A stretch of DNA of 64,000 nt from Oryzisolibacter propanilivorax (GTDB taxonomy: Bacteria; Pseudomonadota; Gammaproteobacteria; Burkholderiales; Burkholderiaceae_C): positions 27,584-91,583 of the forward strand of contig NZ_FNHP01000012.1 of assembly GCF_900103645.1 (NCBI RefSeq), in the 5' to 3' direction. The number at the start of each line of letters is the position of its first letter. The stretch's first letter is position 1. The position numbers and the translations under genes are program-made. Positions 53,602-64,000 of the stretch are shown one piece after another. The notes below the pieces were generated by a model. That model was not told the origin of the DNA, did not search any database, and saw nothing but the letters and a program-made list of their open reading frames with translations.

Positions 53602-55629
53602 CTATCGCACCACGCGTAAGCCACGCTCCGGTGCTGCAGGCGCCAGCGGCACGCGTCCGCTTGCGTGCAGCCACGCCCGGCGCAGCACCCGCGGCGCCCA
53701 GGCTTCCTCCGGGATCAGCAGCCAGCGCCGCTCGCGGGCGCTGCGCCCCAGGGCCAGCTGGCTGGTCACCACCGTCAGCGGCACGGCAGCCAGCAACGGC
53801 AGCGCCACCGGCAGCAGCCACACCAAGGCGCGCGCGTCCAGCAGCGCCACGCCAGCCGCCAGCGCGGCCACGGCCAGCCCGGCGGGGGCGAAGCGCGCGG
53901 CGGCGTCCTTCCAGGGCACGGCAGCAGCTTCGCGCGGCGGCGATTTCCAGTCCAGCTTCAGGCCGGTGAGCGCCACCAGCACGAACAGCGAGTGCGCCAG
54001 CATGCGGATCGGCGCCTGCAGGATGGCCAGCAGGCTCTCCAGCAGCGCGCTGGCCAGCAGGCTGGCGGCGCCGCCAAACTGGCGCTGCTCGCCCTTGAGC
54101 ACCACCGCCAGCACGCCCAGCACGCGCGGCATGAACAGGATGCACAGCGTCCAGGCCCACAGCGCCAGCAGCTCGCCCGGCAGGGCGCGCCAGTCGGCGA
54201 CGAGCGGCGAATCGGTCAGCCACAGCCCGGTGCCCAGAGTGATGAAGACCAGCCACAGCGGCGCCGACAAATAGGCCATGGCGCCGGTCACCAGCATGGC
54301 GCGGTGCACCGGGTGCAGGCCGGGCTCGGCCACCAGGCGAGCGTTCTGCAGGTTGCCCTGGCACCAGCGGCGGTCGCGCTGCAGCTCGGCCAGCAGGTCC
54401 GGCGGCTGTTGCTCGTAGCTGCCGTCCAGGTCGGCCGCCAGCCACACCTGCCAGCCGGCACGGCGCATCAGCGCGGCCTCGACGAAGTCGTGCGACAGGA
54501 TGGAGCCCGACAGCCCGCCCGTGCCGGCCAGTGGCGCCAGCGCGCAGTGGCGCATGAAGGGCGCGATGCGGATGATGGCGTTGTGGCCGAAGTAGTGCGA
54601 CTCGCCCAGCTGCCAGTACTGCATGCCCAGCGTGAACAGGCGCCCGGTGACGCGCGCGGCGAATTGCTGGGCGCGCGCGTGCAGCGTCACGTGGCCCACG
54701 CCCTGGCTGGCGGTCTGGATGATGCCGGCGCGCGGGTGCGCCTCCATCAGCCGCGCCAGGTTCACCAGGCACTCGCCGCTCATCACGCTGTCCGCGTCCA
54801 GCACCACCATGTAGCGGTAGTCGCGCCCCCAGCGGCGGCAGAAGTCGGCCACGTTGCCGGCCTTGCGCTGCGTGCGGCGCCGACGCAGGCGGTAGTACAC
54901 CTCGGGCTGGGGCTGCTGCGTCTGCGCCGCCTGCGTGGCCAGCTGCAGGCGCAGCGCCTCCCAGGCGGCGCGCTCGGCGGCGATGGTGGCGGGCTCGGAG
55001 CTGTCGGACAGCACGAACACGTCGAAGGCGCGCGCCTGGCCGGTCGCGGCCAGTGACTCGCAGGTGGCGCGCAGGCCGGCGAACACCGTGGCCACGTCCT
55101 CGTTGCAGATCGGCATGACCACGGCGCTGCGCGCATCCGGCGCCAGCGCGTGGCCGGCGACGCTGCGTGCCGACAGTGCATGGCGGTCGCCGCGCAGCAG
55201 CACCCACATGCCCATCACCGCCGTCATGAAGCCGGTGACCACCCACGCCGACAGCAGCGCGAACAGCGCCAGCTGCAGCCAGCCCAGCCAGGCGTGGCCA
55301 TACACCGGCTGCAGGCGTGCGAACAGCAGCGTGGCGGCCAGCGTGCTGGCCAGCGACAGGCCGATGAAGACTTGGCGGCGCCGGGCGGCAGCGCGCTGCC
55401 AGGGCTGGGCCGGGCCGTGCGCGGCGGCCGTGCGGGCCTGCCCGCCCAGGCGCAGCAGCAGCGCGGTGGCAATGCTGTTCCAGAAGCCGCGCCAGGGCAG
55501 CGGCACCATCGAGCCGCGGTGCACCGGCGGCGCCGTTCCGTGGCCGGGGTGGCGCCGGTCGTCCGTGACGATGGCGGCAGGGGTAGGCAGGTTGTCCAGG
55601 TTCATTCGGGAAGAAGCACGTGCGTCCAT
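53602..55629 (-). CDS. opgH: glucans biosynthesis glucosyltransferase OpgH (MdoH)
   Basis: Inner-membrane glucosyltransferase that builds the linear backbone of osmoregulated periplasmic glucans from UDP-glucose. The 675-residue protein has several membrane helices on both sides of a GT2 catalytic domain with MPICNEDVATVFAGL, VVLDADSVMSGECLV, SHDFVEAALMRRAGW and QRDRRWCQGNLQN (the QxxRW-type motif). The ATG at 55629 overlaps the end of opgG; an alternative ATG at 55605 would give an ATGA overlap with the opgG stop. It is second in the opgGH operon. Confidence 0.94.
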   Translation of the reverse strand: MDARASSRMNLDNLPTPAAIVTDDRRHPGHGTAPPVHRGSMVPLPWRGFWNSIATALLLRLGGQARTAAAHGPAQPWQRAAARRRQVFIGLSLASTLAATLLFARLQPVYGHAWLGWLQLALFALLSAWVVTGFMTAVMGMWVLLRGDRHALSARSVAGHALAPDARSAVVMPICNEDVATVFAGLRATCESLAATGQARAFDVFVLSDSSEPATIAAERAAWEALRLQLATQAAQTQQPQPEVYYRLRRRRTQRKAGNVADFCRRWGRDYRYMVVLDADSVMSGECLVNLARLMEAHPRAGIIQTASQGVGHVTLHARAQQFAARVTGRLFTLGMQYWQLGESHYFGHNAIIRIAPFMRHCALAPLAGTGGLSGSILSHDFVEAALMRRAGWQVWLAADLDGSYEQQPPDLLAELQRDRRWCQGNLQNARLVAEPGLHPVHRAMLVTGAMAYLSAPLWLVFITLGTGLWLTDSPLVADWRALPGELLALWAWTLCILFMPRVLGVLAVVLKGEQRQFGGAASLLASALLESLLAILQAPIRMLAHSLFVLVALTGLKLDWKSPPREAAAVPWKDAAARFAPAGLAVAALAAGVALLDARALVWLLPVALPLLAAVPLTVVTSQLALGRSARERRWLLIPEEAWAPRVLRRAWLHASGRVPLAPAAPERGLRVVR

Positions 55630-57194
55630 GTCTCGCTCACTGCGTGGGAATCGTGTTGAAGAAAGGCGCGCAGCTCGGCCGGGCGCGTGGCTTCGACGGC
55701 CTGCACGCGCAGCACCGCGCGCCAGCCGCCGGTGGCGGGATGGGGATGGGCCTCGGCGCGCAGCACGCGGGCGTTGCTGCCGGCGCTGGCCACGACGCGC
55801 ACCGGCGCGTTGGCAGGCAGCGCGCGCAGGGCCGGGCCATCGAAATCGATCACGTACTGCACCTGGCCGGGCGCCAGGGCGTTCGCAGGCGTCTGGTGGC
55901 CTGCGCCGCGCCGCGTCTGCGTGACCCAGGAAGACGGCGGACGCTGCTGCTGCTCGCCCTGCCACAGCAGGTCGTAGTCCAGCTCCAGTGGCATGCCGGG
56001 CGCGGGCAGGCGCGCCGGTACCCAATAGGCGACGATGTTGTCCTGCGTCTCGTCAGGCGTCGGCAGCTGCACCAGCTCGACGCGCCCGGGGCCCCAGGGC
56101 GTGCGCGGGCGCACCCAGGCGCTGGGGCGGCGTTCGTAGCGCGCCTCGGCGTCCTCGTAGCTGGCCCATTGCCGATCGCGCTGCATCAGCCCGAAGCCGC
56201 GCGGGTTGTCGAGCGCGAACGAGGTCACGCTGACCTGGCGCGGGTTCTGCAGCGGGCGCCACAGCCACTCGCCATCGGCAGCAGCGATGGACAGACCATC
56301 GGAGTCGTGCACCTCGGGGCGGAAGTCCTGCTTGTTCGGCTGGTTCTCGCCGAAAAAGAACATGCTGGTCAGCGGCGCGATGCCCAGCGTGGCCGGCGCG
56401 GGTATGCCGGCGCGCAGGAATACGCGGGCGCGCACCCGCATGGCGGTCTGCGCGCCCGGCTGTAGGTCGAAGCGGTAGGCGCCAGTCGCGCGGGGCGATT
56501 CCAGCAGTGCATACACGGTCAGCGCGCGCGCCCCGGCCTGCGGGCGCACTAGCCAGAACTGCGTGAAGCGCGGGAATTCTTCCGCGCCGGCGCCGACGGT
56601 GTCGATCGCCAGGCCGCGGGCCGACAGGCCGTATTGCTGCCCCTCGCCCAGGGCACGGAAGTAGCTCGCTCCCTGGAATACCGCCAGCTCGTCCTTGTAG
56701 GCAGGCGTGTTCAGCGGGTAGTGCAGGCGCACGCCGGCAAAGCCCAGGTCGCCCCAGTCCTGCGGCTGCAGGCGGTTGGCGCCGAAGTCGAAATCCTCGG
56801 GCCGGTAGCGCAGCGCGCGCACGCTGCCATCGGGCAGCACCTCGTTCACCGCCACCGGCTGGGCATGCAGGCCGGCGCGGTGGAAGAACATGGCCTCGAA
56901 CGGCAGACCGGCGTCGCGCCACAGCGCGCGCTCCGGGCGCCAGCGGATGTCGCGCGCACCGTCGTAGTCCAGCGCGGCCAAGGCTGGCGGCAGCGAGGCG
57001 GCAGCAAGTGCGGGCGTGGATGGACGCGCCGCCGCGTCCCGGGCGATGCGCGTCAACGTGTCGAAGCCAAAGGCCTCGGCGCCGAAAGCCGGCTGCACCA
57101 GGGCCATCGCTCCGCCCAGGGTGGCGCTGGCCAGCCAGCGTCCCAGCTGGCCACGGCGCCGGCGCCCGATGAAGGAGGAGACGAACAGGGTCAT
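55602..57194 (-). CDS. opgG: glucan biosynthesis protein OpgG (MdoG)
   Basis: Periplasmic protein needed for osmoregulated periplasmic glucan synthesis, acting on the backbone made by OpgH. The 530-residue precursor has an N-terminal signal peptide with an Arg cluster (GRRRRGQLGRWLASATLGGA, cleaved near AFGAEA). The mature part begins FGFDTLTRIARDAAARP and has the family segments DYDGARDIRWRPERALW, FSIS-like GLAIDTVGAGAEEFPRF, and FFGENQPNKQDFRPEVHDSDG. A sigma-54 promoter lies immediately upstream, and its predicted start would give an almost leaderless mRNA; no Shine-Dalgarno precedes the ATG. Confidence 0.94.
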   Translation of the reverse strand: MTLFVSSFIGRRRRGQLGRWLASATLGGAMALVQPAFGAEAFGFDTLTRIARDAAARPSTPALAAASLPPALAALDYDGARDIRWRPERALWRDAGLPFEAMFFHRAGLHAQPVAVNEVLPDGSVRALRYRPEDFDFGANRLQPQDWGDLGFAGVRLHYPLNTPAYKDELAVFQGASYFRALGEGQQYGLSARGLAIDTVGAGAEEFPRFTQFWLVRPQAGARALTVYALLESPRATGAYRFDLQPGAQTAMRVRARVFLRAGIPAPATLGIAPLTSMFFFGENQPNKQDFRPEVHDSDGLSIAAADGEWLWRPLQNPRQVSVTSFALDNPRGFGLMQRDRQWASYEDAEARYERRPSAWVRPRTPWGPGRVELVQLPTPDETQDNIVAYWVPARLPAPGMPLELDYDLLWQGEQQQRPPSSWVTQTRRGAGHQTPANALAPGQVQYVIDFDGPALRALPANAPVRVVASAGSNARVLRAEAHPHPATGGWRAVLRVQAVEATRPAELRAFLQHDSHAVSETWTHVLLPE

Positions 57195-57205
57195 GCCCGT
57201 CTAAG

Positions 57206-57221
57206 GGCAAACCCCGTGCCA
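57206..57221 (-). promoter_or_regulatory. sigma-54 (RpoN) promoter of opgGH
   Basis: On the minus strand TGGCACGGGGTTTGCC fits the consensus TGGCACG-N4-TTGCW with the invariant GG and GC exactly ten bases apart; only the last W position differs. The predicted transcription start is at about 57195, one or two bases before the opgG ATG at 57194. The base before the motif is C, as in YTGGCACG. Confidence 0.8.
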
Positions 57222-57315
57222 GCCGTAAAAAAACCAGCTGTGACAAGGACTTGAAGGGCGTACGCAGCGTAACCGGGTGTACAGCTGGGTCCGGGGCGTC
57301 AGCAGTCCCTCATTC

Positions 57316-57333
57316 CGTCGTCAAGCAGCGACG
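57316..57333. promoter_or_regulatory. degenerate GlrR-type site (CGTC-N10-GACG)
   Basis: CGTC, ten bases, then GACG: a symmetric variant of TGTC-N10-GACA with the outermost base changed on both sides. It lies about 130 bases upstream of the predicted opgG transcription start. Confidence 0.4.
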
Positions 57334-57339
57334 CGAAAA

Positions 57340-57357
57340 TGTCGGACTTTTTCGAAA
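57340..57357. promoter_or_regulatory. imperfect GlrR-type site (TGTC-N10-GAAA)
   Basis: TGTC, ten bases, then GAAA, one mismatch to TGTC-N10-GACA. Its centre is 24 bp from the degenerate site and 45 bp from the perfect one. Confidence 0.4.
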
Positions 57358-57389
57358 ATGCCTTGCAAATCAAATACTTACTCATGTCG

Positions 57390-58811
<1,422 letters not shown>

Positions 58812-58828
58812 GGCGCAGTGGTGAAGGT

Positions 58829-59494
58829 TCAGCGCGTGGCCGGCACGCGGCTGCTGCCGCGCGGGCGCGCGGGACGGGCGTTGAGGCTGCGCTCGAGCGC
58901 GCGCACGGCGTCCAGCCGCTCGTCCAGCTGCTCGTTGCGCCGCTGTACCTCGCGCAGCTGCTGGCCCTGTTGCTGCAGCTGCTCCTCCAGCCGGCGCTGC
59001 TGTAGCAGCCGCGCCTGCAGCAGCCGTGCCAGGGGGTGCAGCTCCTGCAGCGAGGGCTGCTCCAGCGTGCGCTGCACCAGGCCCAGGGCGCGCGCGGTGT
59101 CCGCCGGCTGGCGCGTGGGCAGCAGCACCAGCGCCAGGCGCAGCGCCGGGGCGTCGGCGGCGCCGGGGTCTTGCTGCGCGGCGCGCTCCAGGTCCGCACG
59201 TTGCGCGGCCAGCGCGGCGCCGTCGAGCTGGCGCACCGCATCGGCGTACCGCAGCAGCACGTCCTGGGGCGATGGCACAACAGCTGGCTCCGGGCAGGAC
59301 GCGACCGGCTCGGGCGGCGGCGCCGTGCAGGCCGGCGCCTGGGCCAGGGCCGGGGCGGTTTCCACGGGCGCGGGTATCTGGGCGCAGCCGGCCAGCGCCG
59401 CGCCCAGCACCAGCGCGGCAGCGGCAACGCGCACCGCTGCCGGGCAGGGCGATGTCTGCAGGGCAGGGGTGGGCATGGCGGGGTTAAAGGTCAT
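58829..59494 (-). CDS. QseG-like lipoprotein between kinase and regulator
   Basis: A 221-residue lipoprotein with signal peptide and lipobox (VLGAALAGC). A Pro/Ala-rich segment follows, then an alpha-helical domain with LLRYADAVRQLDGAALAAQR and a C-terminal coiled coil rich in Gln and Glu (RLEEQLQQQGQQLREVQRRN). Position and layout match QseG (YfhG), the outer-membrane lipoprotein that activates kinase GlrK/QseE in enterobacteria. The start may be 59494, overlapping the kinase end, or 59476; neither has a clear ribosome site. It ends 17 bases before the regulator. Confidence 0.75.
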   Translation of the reverse strand: MTFNPAMPTPALQTSPCPAAVRVAAAALVLGAALAGCAQIPAPVETAPALAQAPACTAPPPEPVASCPEPAVVPSPQDVLLRYADAVRQLDGAALAAQRADLERAAQQDPGAADAPALRLALVLLPTRQPADTARALGLVQRTLEQPSLQELHPLARLLQARLLQQRRLEEQLQQQGQQLREVQRRNEQLDERLDAVRALERSLNARPARPRGSSRVPATR

Positions 59495-60962
59495 CAGGCA
59501 GCTCGATGCGGAAGGTGGTGTGCGGGCCGGTGTCCAGCAGCAGGGCGTCGCCGCCATGCGCCTGCGCGTATTCGCGCACGATGGACAGGCCGACGCCGGT
59601 GCCGCGCGCCGCGTCCTCGGGCTGGCGCACGCCGCGGTAGAAGGGCTCGAAGACATGCGCGCGGTCATTGTCGTGGACGCCTGGGCCTTCATTGTGTAGG
59701 TCGATATGCACCCAGCCCTGGCTGCGCGCCAGGCGGATCTGGATCACGCCGCCGCGCGGCGAGAAGCGGATGGCGTTGGACAGCAGGTTGCCCACCGCCG
59801 AGGCCAGCTTGTCCGCGTCCACTTCCAGCCACAGCGGCTCGCCCTGCACCTGCACGCTGAGCTGGCGTGCCTGCCACTGCAGGCGCTGCACCTCCACCTG
59901 TGCCTCGACCAGCGCCAGCAGGTCGGTGCGTGCGCGCCGCAGCTGGCGCGCGCCGAACACGGCGGCATTGAAGCGCAGCAGTGCCTCGATTTCCTCCTGC
60001 AGCGCCAGCGTGTTGTGCTGCAGGATCTGCACCACCTCGCGCTGGCCGGCGCTGAGCTCGCCCGTCACGCCCTCCTGCAGCAGCGCCACGCCCTCGCGCA
60101 GCGAGGCCAGCGGCGTCTTCAGCTCGTGCGAGATGTGGCGCAGGAAGCGCGTCTTGTCGGCGTCCAGCTCCAGCAGGCGCACGCGCAGCCACTCCAGCTG
60201 CTGGCCCAGGCGGCGCACGTCCACCGGGCCAGCGATCTCGATGCGCCGGCTCGGCTCGCTCTCGCCCAGGCGGCGGATGGCGCGCTCCAGCCGCTTGAAC
60301 GGCCGCGCCAGCCACACGCCCAGCGCCAGCGCCAGCAGCGCCGCCAGCGCGATCACGCCGACCACTTGGTGCTGCGCCGCGTGCCGGCTGTCCTCCACCC
60401 GTGCCAGCAGGGCGTCGGCGCGGCGCGCGTTCAGCTCCTGTACTTCCTGGGCGATACGCGCGTTCAGTGCGTCGATGTCCAGGAACACGGCAGCCACCGC
60501 GCGCTCGCGCTCCAGCGCCAGTGCGCCGGGGCCTTCCAGCAACTGGTGCGCCTGGGCCAGGTGCGTGTTCCATTGCGCCGCCAGCTCGGGCGTCAGCCCG
60601 CCGGTCTGCAGGCGCCGCAGCGTGGCCTGCGCGTCGCGCAGTTCGCCTTCGAAACGCTGGCGCAGCTGCGCGTCGCCCAGGATCAACGACTGGCGCGCGG
60701 CGCGCTCCAGCGCCTGGCTGCGCGCGGCCAGTTCCTGCGCGCCGGCGGCCAAGCGCGTGGCCTCGGCGGCACCGCTGCGGCTGTGCTCGATCAGCTGCTC
60801 CAGCGTGGCCAGCGCGCGCAGCGAGCTGGCGCCCAGCAGCGCGCCGATGACCAGGAAGGCCAGCAGCAGCAGCTGCAGGAACGACAGCCGCGCCAGCAGC
60901 CAGCCGCGCTGACGACGCTGGTCATGTGCGCGCACGGGCTGCGCCGCCGGCCTGGTGGGCAC
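59484..60962 (-). CDS. glrK: sensor histidine kinase, GlrK/QseE type
   Basis: Inner-membrane sensor kinase of about 492 residues. Two membrane helices (about 30-50 and 200-220) flank a helical periplasmic domain. A HAMP domain follows, then the H box FLRHISHELKTPLASLREG, the N box VGNLLSNAIRFSPRGG, and GTGVGLSIVREYAQAHGG. It ends TTFRIELPDDL. The start is probably the GTG at 60962, 17 bases after the miaB stop; a second GTG at 60935 is possible. Followed by a QseG-like lipoprotein and a GlrR-type regulator, it forms a complete GlrK-QseG-GlrR set. Confidence 0.88.
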   Translation of the reverse strand: MPTRPAAQPVRAHDQRRQRGWLLARLSFLQLLLLAFLVIGALLGASSLRALATLEQLIEHSRSGAAEATRLAAGAQELAARSQALERAARQSLILGDAQLRQRFEGELRDAQATLRRLQTGGLTPELAAQWNTHLAQAHQLLEGPGALALERERAVAAVFLDIDALNARIAQEVQELNARRADALLARVEDSRHAAQHQVVGVIALAALLALALGVWLARPFKRLERAIRRLGESEPSRRIEIAGPVDVRRLGQQLEWLRVRLLELDADKTRFLRHISHELKTPLASLREGVALLQEGVTGELSAGQREVVQILQHNTLALQEEIEALLRFNAAVFGARQLRRARTDLLALVEAQVEVQRLQWQARQLSVQVQGEPLWLEVDADKLASAVGNLLSNAIRFSPRGGVIQIRLARSQGWVHIDLHNEGPGVHDNDRAHVFEPFYRGVRQPEDAARGTGVGLSIVREYAQAHGGDALLLDTGPHTTFRIELPDDL

Positions 60963-60979
60963 CGCGACCGTGCCGCTGC

Positions 60980-62341
60980 TCAGGACGCCGCCAGCGCCGC
61001 GCCGCGCTCGCGCACCAGCGCCTCGCCGCGCAGCGTGTAGGTGCGCGCCTCGGTGATGCGCACGTCGATCATTCGGCCGATCAGGCGGGCGTCGCCGGCG
61101 AAGTTGACCACCCGGTTGCACTCGGTGCGGCCCATCAGCTCGCCGCTGTCGCGCTTGGATGCTCCTTCGACCAGGATGCGCTGCACCGTGCCCACACGCT
61201 CCTGGCTGATCTCCAGGATGTGGCGGTTGATGACCGCCTGCAGCTCCTGCAGCCGCGCCAGCTTCACGGCGTGCGGCGTGTCGTCGTGCAGGTTGGCCGC
61301 CGGCGTGCCGGGGCGCGGGCTGAAAATGAAGCTGAAGCTGTTGTCGAAGCGCACGTCCTCGATCAGCTTCATCATCTTGCGGAAGTCCTCGTCGGTCTCG
61401 CCGGGAAAACCGACGATGAAGTCGCTGCTCATGGCCATGTCCGGACGGATGGCGCGCAGCTTGCGGATGGTGCTCTTGTATTCCATGGCCGTGTAGCCGC
61501 GCTTCATGGCCATCAGGATGCGGTCCGAGCCGTGCTGCACTGGCAGGTGCAGGTGGCTGACCAGCTTCGGGATGCGCGCGTAGGCCTCGATCAGCCGCGG
61601 CGTGAACTCGTTCGGGTGGCTGGTGGTGTAGCGGATGCGCTCGATGCCGGGGATCTCGGCCACGTATTCCAGCAGCAGCGCGAAGTCGGCCTTTTCGGCC
61701 GTGTCGCCCATGGAGCCCAGGTAGGCGTTCACGTTCTGGCCCAGCAGCGTGACTTCCCTGACGCCCTGGTCGGCCAGACCGGCCACCTCGACCAGCACGT
61801 CCTCGAACGGCCGGCTCACCTCCTCGCCGCGCGTGTACGGCACGACGCAGTAGCTGCAGTACTTGCTGCAGCCTTCCATGATCGAGACGAACGCGCTGGC
61901 GCCCTCGACGCGCGCCGGCGGCAGGTGGTCGAACTTCTCGATCTCGGGAAAGCTGATGTCCACCTGCGGCCGGTGCTGCCGGGCGCGCGCGTCCAGCAGC
62001 TCGGGCAGGCGGTGCAGCGTCTGCGGGCCGAACACCACGTCCACGAAGGGCGCGCGCTTGATGATCTCGGCGCCCTCCTGGCTGGCCACGCAGCCGCCGA
62101 CGCCGATCAGCACGCCGCGCTGCTTCAGGTGCTTGACCCGGCCCAGGTCGGAGAACACCTTTTCCTGCGCCTTCTCGCGCACCGAACAGGTGTTGAACAG
62201 GATCAGGTCGGCCTCGTCGGGGTTGTCGGTCGCCTCGTAGCCCTGGGCGGCGTGCATCACGTCGGCCATCTTGTCCGAGTCGTACTCGTTCATCTGGCAG
62301 CCAAAGGTCTTGATGAATACTTTCTTGGCGGTCGTGGTCAT
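60980..62341 (-). CDS. miaB: tRNA-2-methylthio-N6-dimethylallyladenosine synthase
   Basis: Radical SAM methylthiotransferase that modifies A37 of tRNAs reading UNN codons. The 453-residue protein has the N-terminal UPF0004 domain with [28 protein letters not shown] and [10 protein letters not shown] (three Cys for the auxiliary cluster). The radical SAM motif [18 protein letters not shown] is present, and a TRAM domain forms the C-terminus. The ATG at 62341 fits the family. It sits between a small exported-protein gene and glrK with short gaps, so all appear to be in one operon. Confidence 0.97.
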   Translation of the reverse strand: MTTTAKKVFIKTFGCQMNEYDSDKMADVMHAAQGYEATDNPDEADLILFNTCSVREKAQEKVFSDLGRVKHLKQRGVLIGVGGCVASQEGAEIIKRAPFVDVVFGPQTLHRLPELLDARARQHRPQVDISFPEIEKFDHLPPARVEGASAFVSIMEGCSKYCSYCVVPYTRGEEVSRPFEDVLVEVAGLADQGVREVTLLGQNVNAYLGSMGDTAEKADFALLLEYVAEIPGIERIRYTTSHPNEFTPRLIEAYARIPKLVSHLHLPVQHGSDRILMAMKRGYTAMEYKSTIRKLRAIRPDMAMSSDFIVGFPGETDEDFRKMMKLIEDVRFDNSFSFIFSPRPGTPAANLHDDTPHAVKLARLQELQAVINRHILEISQERVGTVQRILVEGASKRDSGELMGRTECNRVVNFAGDARLIGRMIDVRITEARTYTLRGEALVRERGAALAAS

Positions 62342-62349
62342 GGCGTTCT

Positions 62350-62778
62350 TCAGCGTGCGGTTTGGGTGGCGGGCAGGGTCTGGGGCGCATGCCCGGCGCT
62401 GCCCTTGCGCGCCAGTTCGGCCTCGGCCGGCGTGAGCATCCAGGCGGTGAGCAGCCAGCCGGTGCTGGCTTCGCGCACGTAGCGCACGGCCAGCGGCCGC
62501 TGCGCCACGGTGTGCGCGAAGACCAGGGCGTTCTTCTCGTTGAACAGGCGCAGGCCCGGGGCCAGGCGGATCGGCTTGCCGTCCAGTTCGGCCTGGTTGC
62601 GGTCCAGGATCTTGAGCGTGCCCGCCTGGGCCTGGGCGGGAAAAGTGCGCTGGCCGGCGATTGGCGCCTGGGCAGTGGCGGCCAGGGGGGCCAGGGGGGC
62701 CAGCGCCAGCACGCCGGCCAGGGCGGCGGCGCACAGCCGCGCGGCGCGTGGGCAGATGGAAAGTGGACAGCGTTGCAT
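62350..62778 (-). CDS. uncharacterised exported protein upstream of miaB
   Basis: A 142-residue protein with a signal peptide (hydrophobic [20 protein letters not shown]). The mature domain contains [40 protein letters not shown], and [21 protein letters not shown] do not recognise the family. The small beta-rich mature part could be an inhibitor or envelope protein. The ATG at 62778 is preferred because the signal peptide follows it; the frame is open further upstream without a sensible N-terminus. It ends 8 bases before miaB, which implies co-transcription. Confidence 0.7.
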   Translation of the reverse strand: MQRCPLSICPRAARLCAAALAGVLALAPLAPLAATAQAPIAGQRTFPAQAQAGTLKILDRNQAELDGKPIRLAPGLRLFNEKNALVFAHTVAQRPLAVRYVREASTGWLLTAWMLTPAEAELARKGSAGHAPQTLPATQTAR

Positions 62779-62966
62779 GGTGTGTATCCAGGGGCTGTAA
62801 GGAAAACGGACGAAAGGCGGGGATTGTGCCCAAGGCGCAAAAGCCGTCGGTTCCGCTGGTCCAGGGATGTCCCCGCATCCTGACCAATGTTTCTGACTGA
62901 TACAGAATCTTGGGTTTTGTTCGGCCATGCCGCACATTCCCCAGGACATCACATCGTCAGGTTGAC

Positions 62967-64000
62967 ATGGATTTTTCGCGCATCAAGGTAAGCACCCGAC
63001 TGGGTTTGGGTTTCGCGGTGGTCATCGTGGCCGGCATCGCGGTGGCGGCGCTGGGCGGGGTACAGCTGAACCGGGTGCAGCACAGCACCCAGCTGCTGGT
63101 GCAGGACCGGCTGGTCAAGATCGAGCAGGTCACGCGCATCCAGAACAACGTCAACCACATCGCCCGGGCGGTGCGCAACATCGCCCTGCTGTACGACGAA
63201 GACCCGCGCGAGGAGCAGATGAAGCGCCTGGAGGCGGCGCACAAGGACAACCAGGAGCTGTACCGGCAGCTGTCCGCCAGCATCACCACGCCCGAAGGCC
63301 AGGCGCTGCTGCAACAGCTCGACCAGGCGCGTACGGTCTATAACGAATCGATCGAGAAGGCGGCCAACCTGGGCATGGCGGGCCAGGGCAGCATGGCGGC
63401 GCACGTGCTGATGAGCGAAACCCCGCCTTTGCAGGCACGCTACTTCAGCAGCCTGGAAGAACTGACCGCCCTGCAGCGCGGCCTCATGCAGGATACGGCC
63501 CGCGAGGTGCAGGACCTGGCGCGGTCGACCATCCTGCTCATGGCACTGATGGCGGCAGCCGCTGCCGCGGCGGGCGCGCTGATCGCCTGGCAGCTCACCC
63601 GATCGATCACGCGCCAGCTGGGCGGCGAGCCCGACCATGCCACCAGCGTGGCACGCGAGATCGCCGCCGGCCGCCTGACCGCGCAGCTGCAGCTGCGCGC
63701 GGGCGACACGCACAGCCTGCTGGCGGCCATGGCCGGCATGCAGGCCAGCCTGGGGCAGGTGGTCAGCCGGGTGCGCCGCGGCTCGGAGGCCGTGGCATCG
63801 GCCAGCACCCAGATCGCCCAGGGCAACCAGGACCTGTCCGCACGCACCGAGAGCCAGGCCAGCGCGCTGCAGCAGACTGCCGCCAGCATGGAGCAGCTGT
63901 CGTCTACCGTGCGCCACAACGCCGACAACGCCCAGCAGGCCAACCAGCTGGCGCAAAGCGCCAGCGGCGTCGCCCAGCAAGGCGGCGAGGTCGTGGCGCA
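62967..64000 (+). CDS. methyl-accepting chemotaxis protein (3' end outside window)
   Basis: Transmembrane chemoreceptor, first 344 residues visible. The N-terminal helix (LGLGFAVVIVAGIAVAALGG) is followed by a periplasmic four-helix-bundle ligand domain of the 4HB_MCP type, which contains NHIARAVRNIALLYDEDP. The second helix is LLMALMAAAAAAAGALIAWQ. A HAMP domain follows, then the start of the signalling region with LSARTESQASALQQTAASME, typical of Burkholderiales receptors of the Tsr class. The hairpin tip and the rest lie beyond the window. The ligand is unknown. The 188-bp gap before it shows no clear promoter that I can name. Confidence 0.92.
   Translation, partial: MDFSRIKVSTRLGLGFAVVIVAGIAVAALGGVQLNRVQHSTQLLVQDRLVKIEQVTRIQNNVNHIARAVRNIALLYDEDPREEQMKRLEAAHKDNQELYRQLSASITTPEGQALLQQLDQARTVYNESIEKAANLGMAGQGSMAAHVLMSETPPLQARYFSSLEELTALQRGLMQDTAREVQDLARSTILLMALMAAAAAAAGALIAWQLTRSITRQLGGEPDHATSVAREIAAGRLTAQLQLRAGDTHSLLAAMAGMQASLGQVVSRVRRGSEAVASASTQIAQGNQDLSARTESQASALQQTAASMEQLSSTVRHNADNAQQANQLAQSASGVAQQGGEVVA

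Overview
The window is high-GC, densely coded bacterial chromosome that looks like a betaproteobacterium of the order Burkholderiales, most likely family Comamonadaceae. The signs are the gene orders zwf-hexR next to tal-pgi, lptM-lysA beside cyaY, pilMNOPQ followed by aroB and dgt, System II cytochrome c maturation (resB-ccsA), a 3-hydroxybutyrate oligomer hydrolase, and a small intergenic repeat recurring at least ten times. I see no rRNA, tRNA, CRISPR array, insertion sequence or prophage. The content is housekeeping plus a few accessory genes.

Layout. 1-4368: 3' part of a 5'-nucleotidase, a YbhB-type protein, and a TetR regulator divergent from a FabF-type ketosynthase with a perfect inverted-repeat operator between them. 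4385-9542: hexR and zwf facing tal-pgi (hexose phosphate metabolism). 9648-13903: a Fur-box-led iron-uptake operon (DUF3325, DUF3649, PepSY membrane protein, TonB-dependent receptor). 14086-16263: groES-groL behind a sigma-32 promoter and a perfect CIRCE. 16309-22682: an orphan periplasmic binding protein coupled to a 3HB-oligomer hydrolase, then two NAD genes (NadM-Nudix and NadE). 22968-24137: a secreted choice-of-anchor A protein. 24266-28853: a small membrane protein, TctA/TctB, and a two-component system. 28901-33579: metK, two lipid A acyltransferases, engB, cytochrome c4. 33719-39073: resB-ccsA and msrPQ.

39122-44312: an FDP-like metallo-beta-lactamase-fold protein, lysA, lptM, cyaY and PBP1A. 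44557-53565: pilMNOPQ, an Ig-like lipoprotein, aroB and dgt; aroK is not at its expected place. 53602-62778: opgH and opgG downstream of an apparent operon on the same strand (exported protein, miaB, GlrK-like kinase, QseG-like lipoprotein, GlrR-like sigma-54 activator). 62967-64000: the start of a methyl-accepting chemotaxis protein that runs off the window.

The most interesting signal is regulatory. opgG is preceded by a near-perfect sigma-54 promoter (TGGCACG-N4-TTGC). Upstream of it, at the 3' end of the neighbouring GlrR-like gene, is a perfect TGTC-N10-GACA palindrome, the site class bound by enterobacterial GlrR, plus two weaker copies. This predicts that the GlrK-QseG-GlrR system controls osmoregulated periplasmic glucan synthesis here. 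Other points: NadE has lost all three glutaminase catalytic residues, a copy of the intergenic repeat sits in frame inside pgi, and repeat copies supply the stop codons of several genes.
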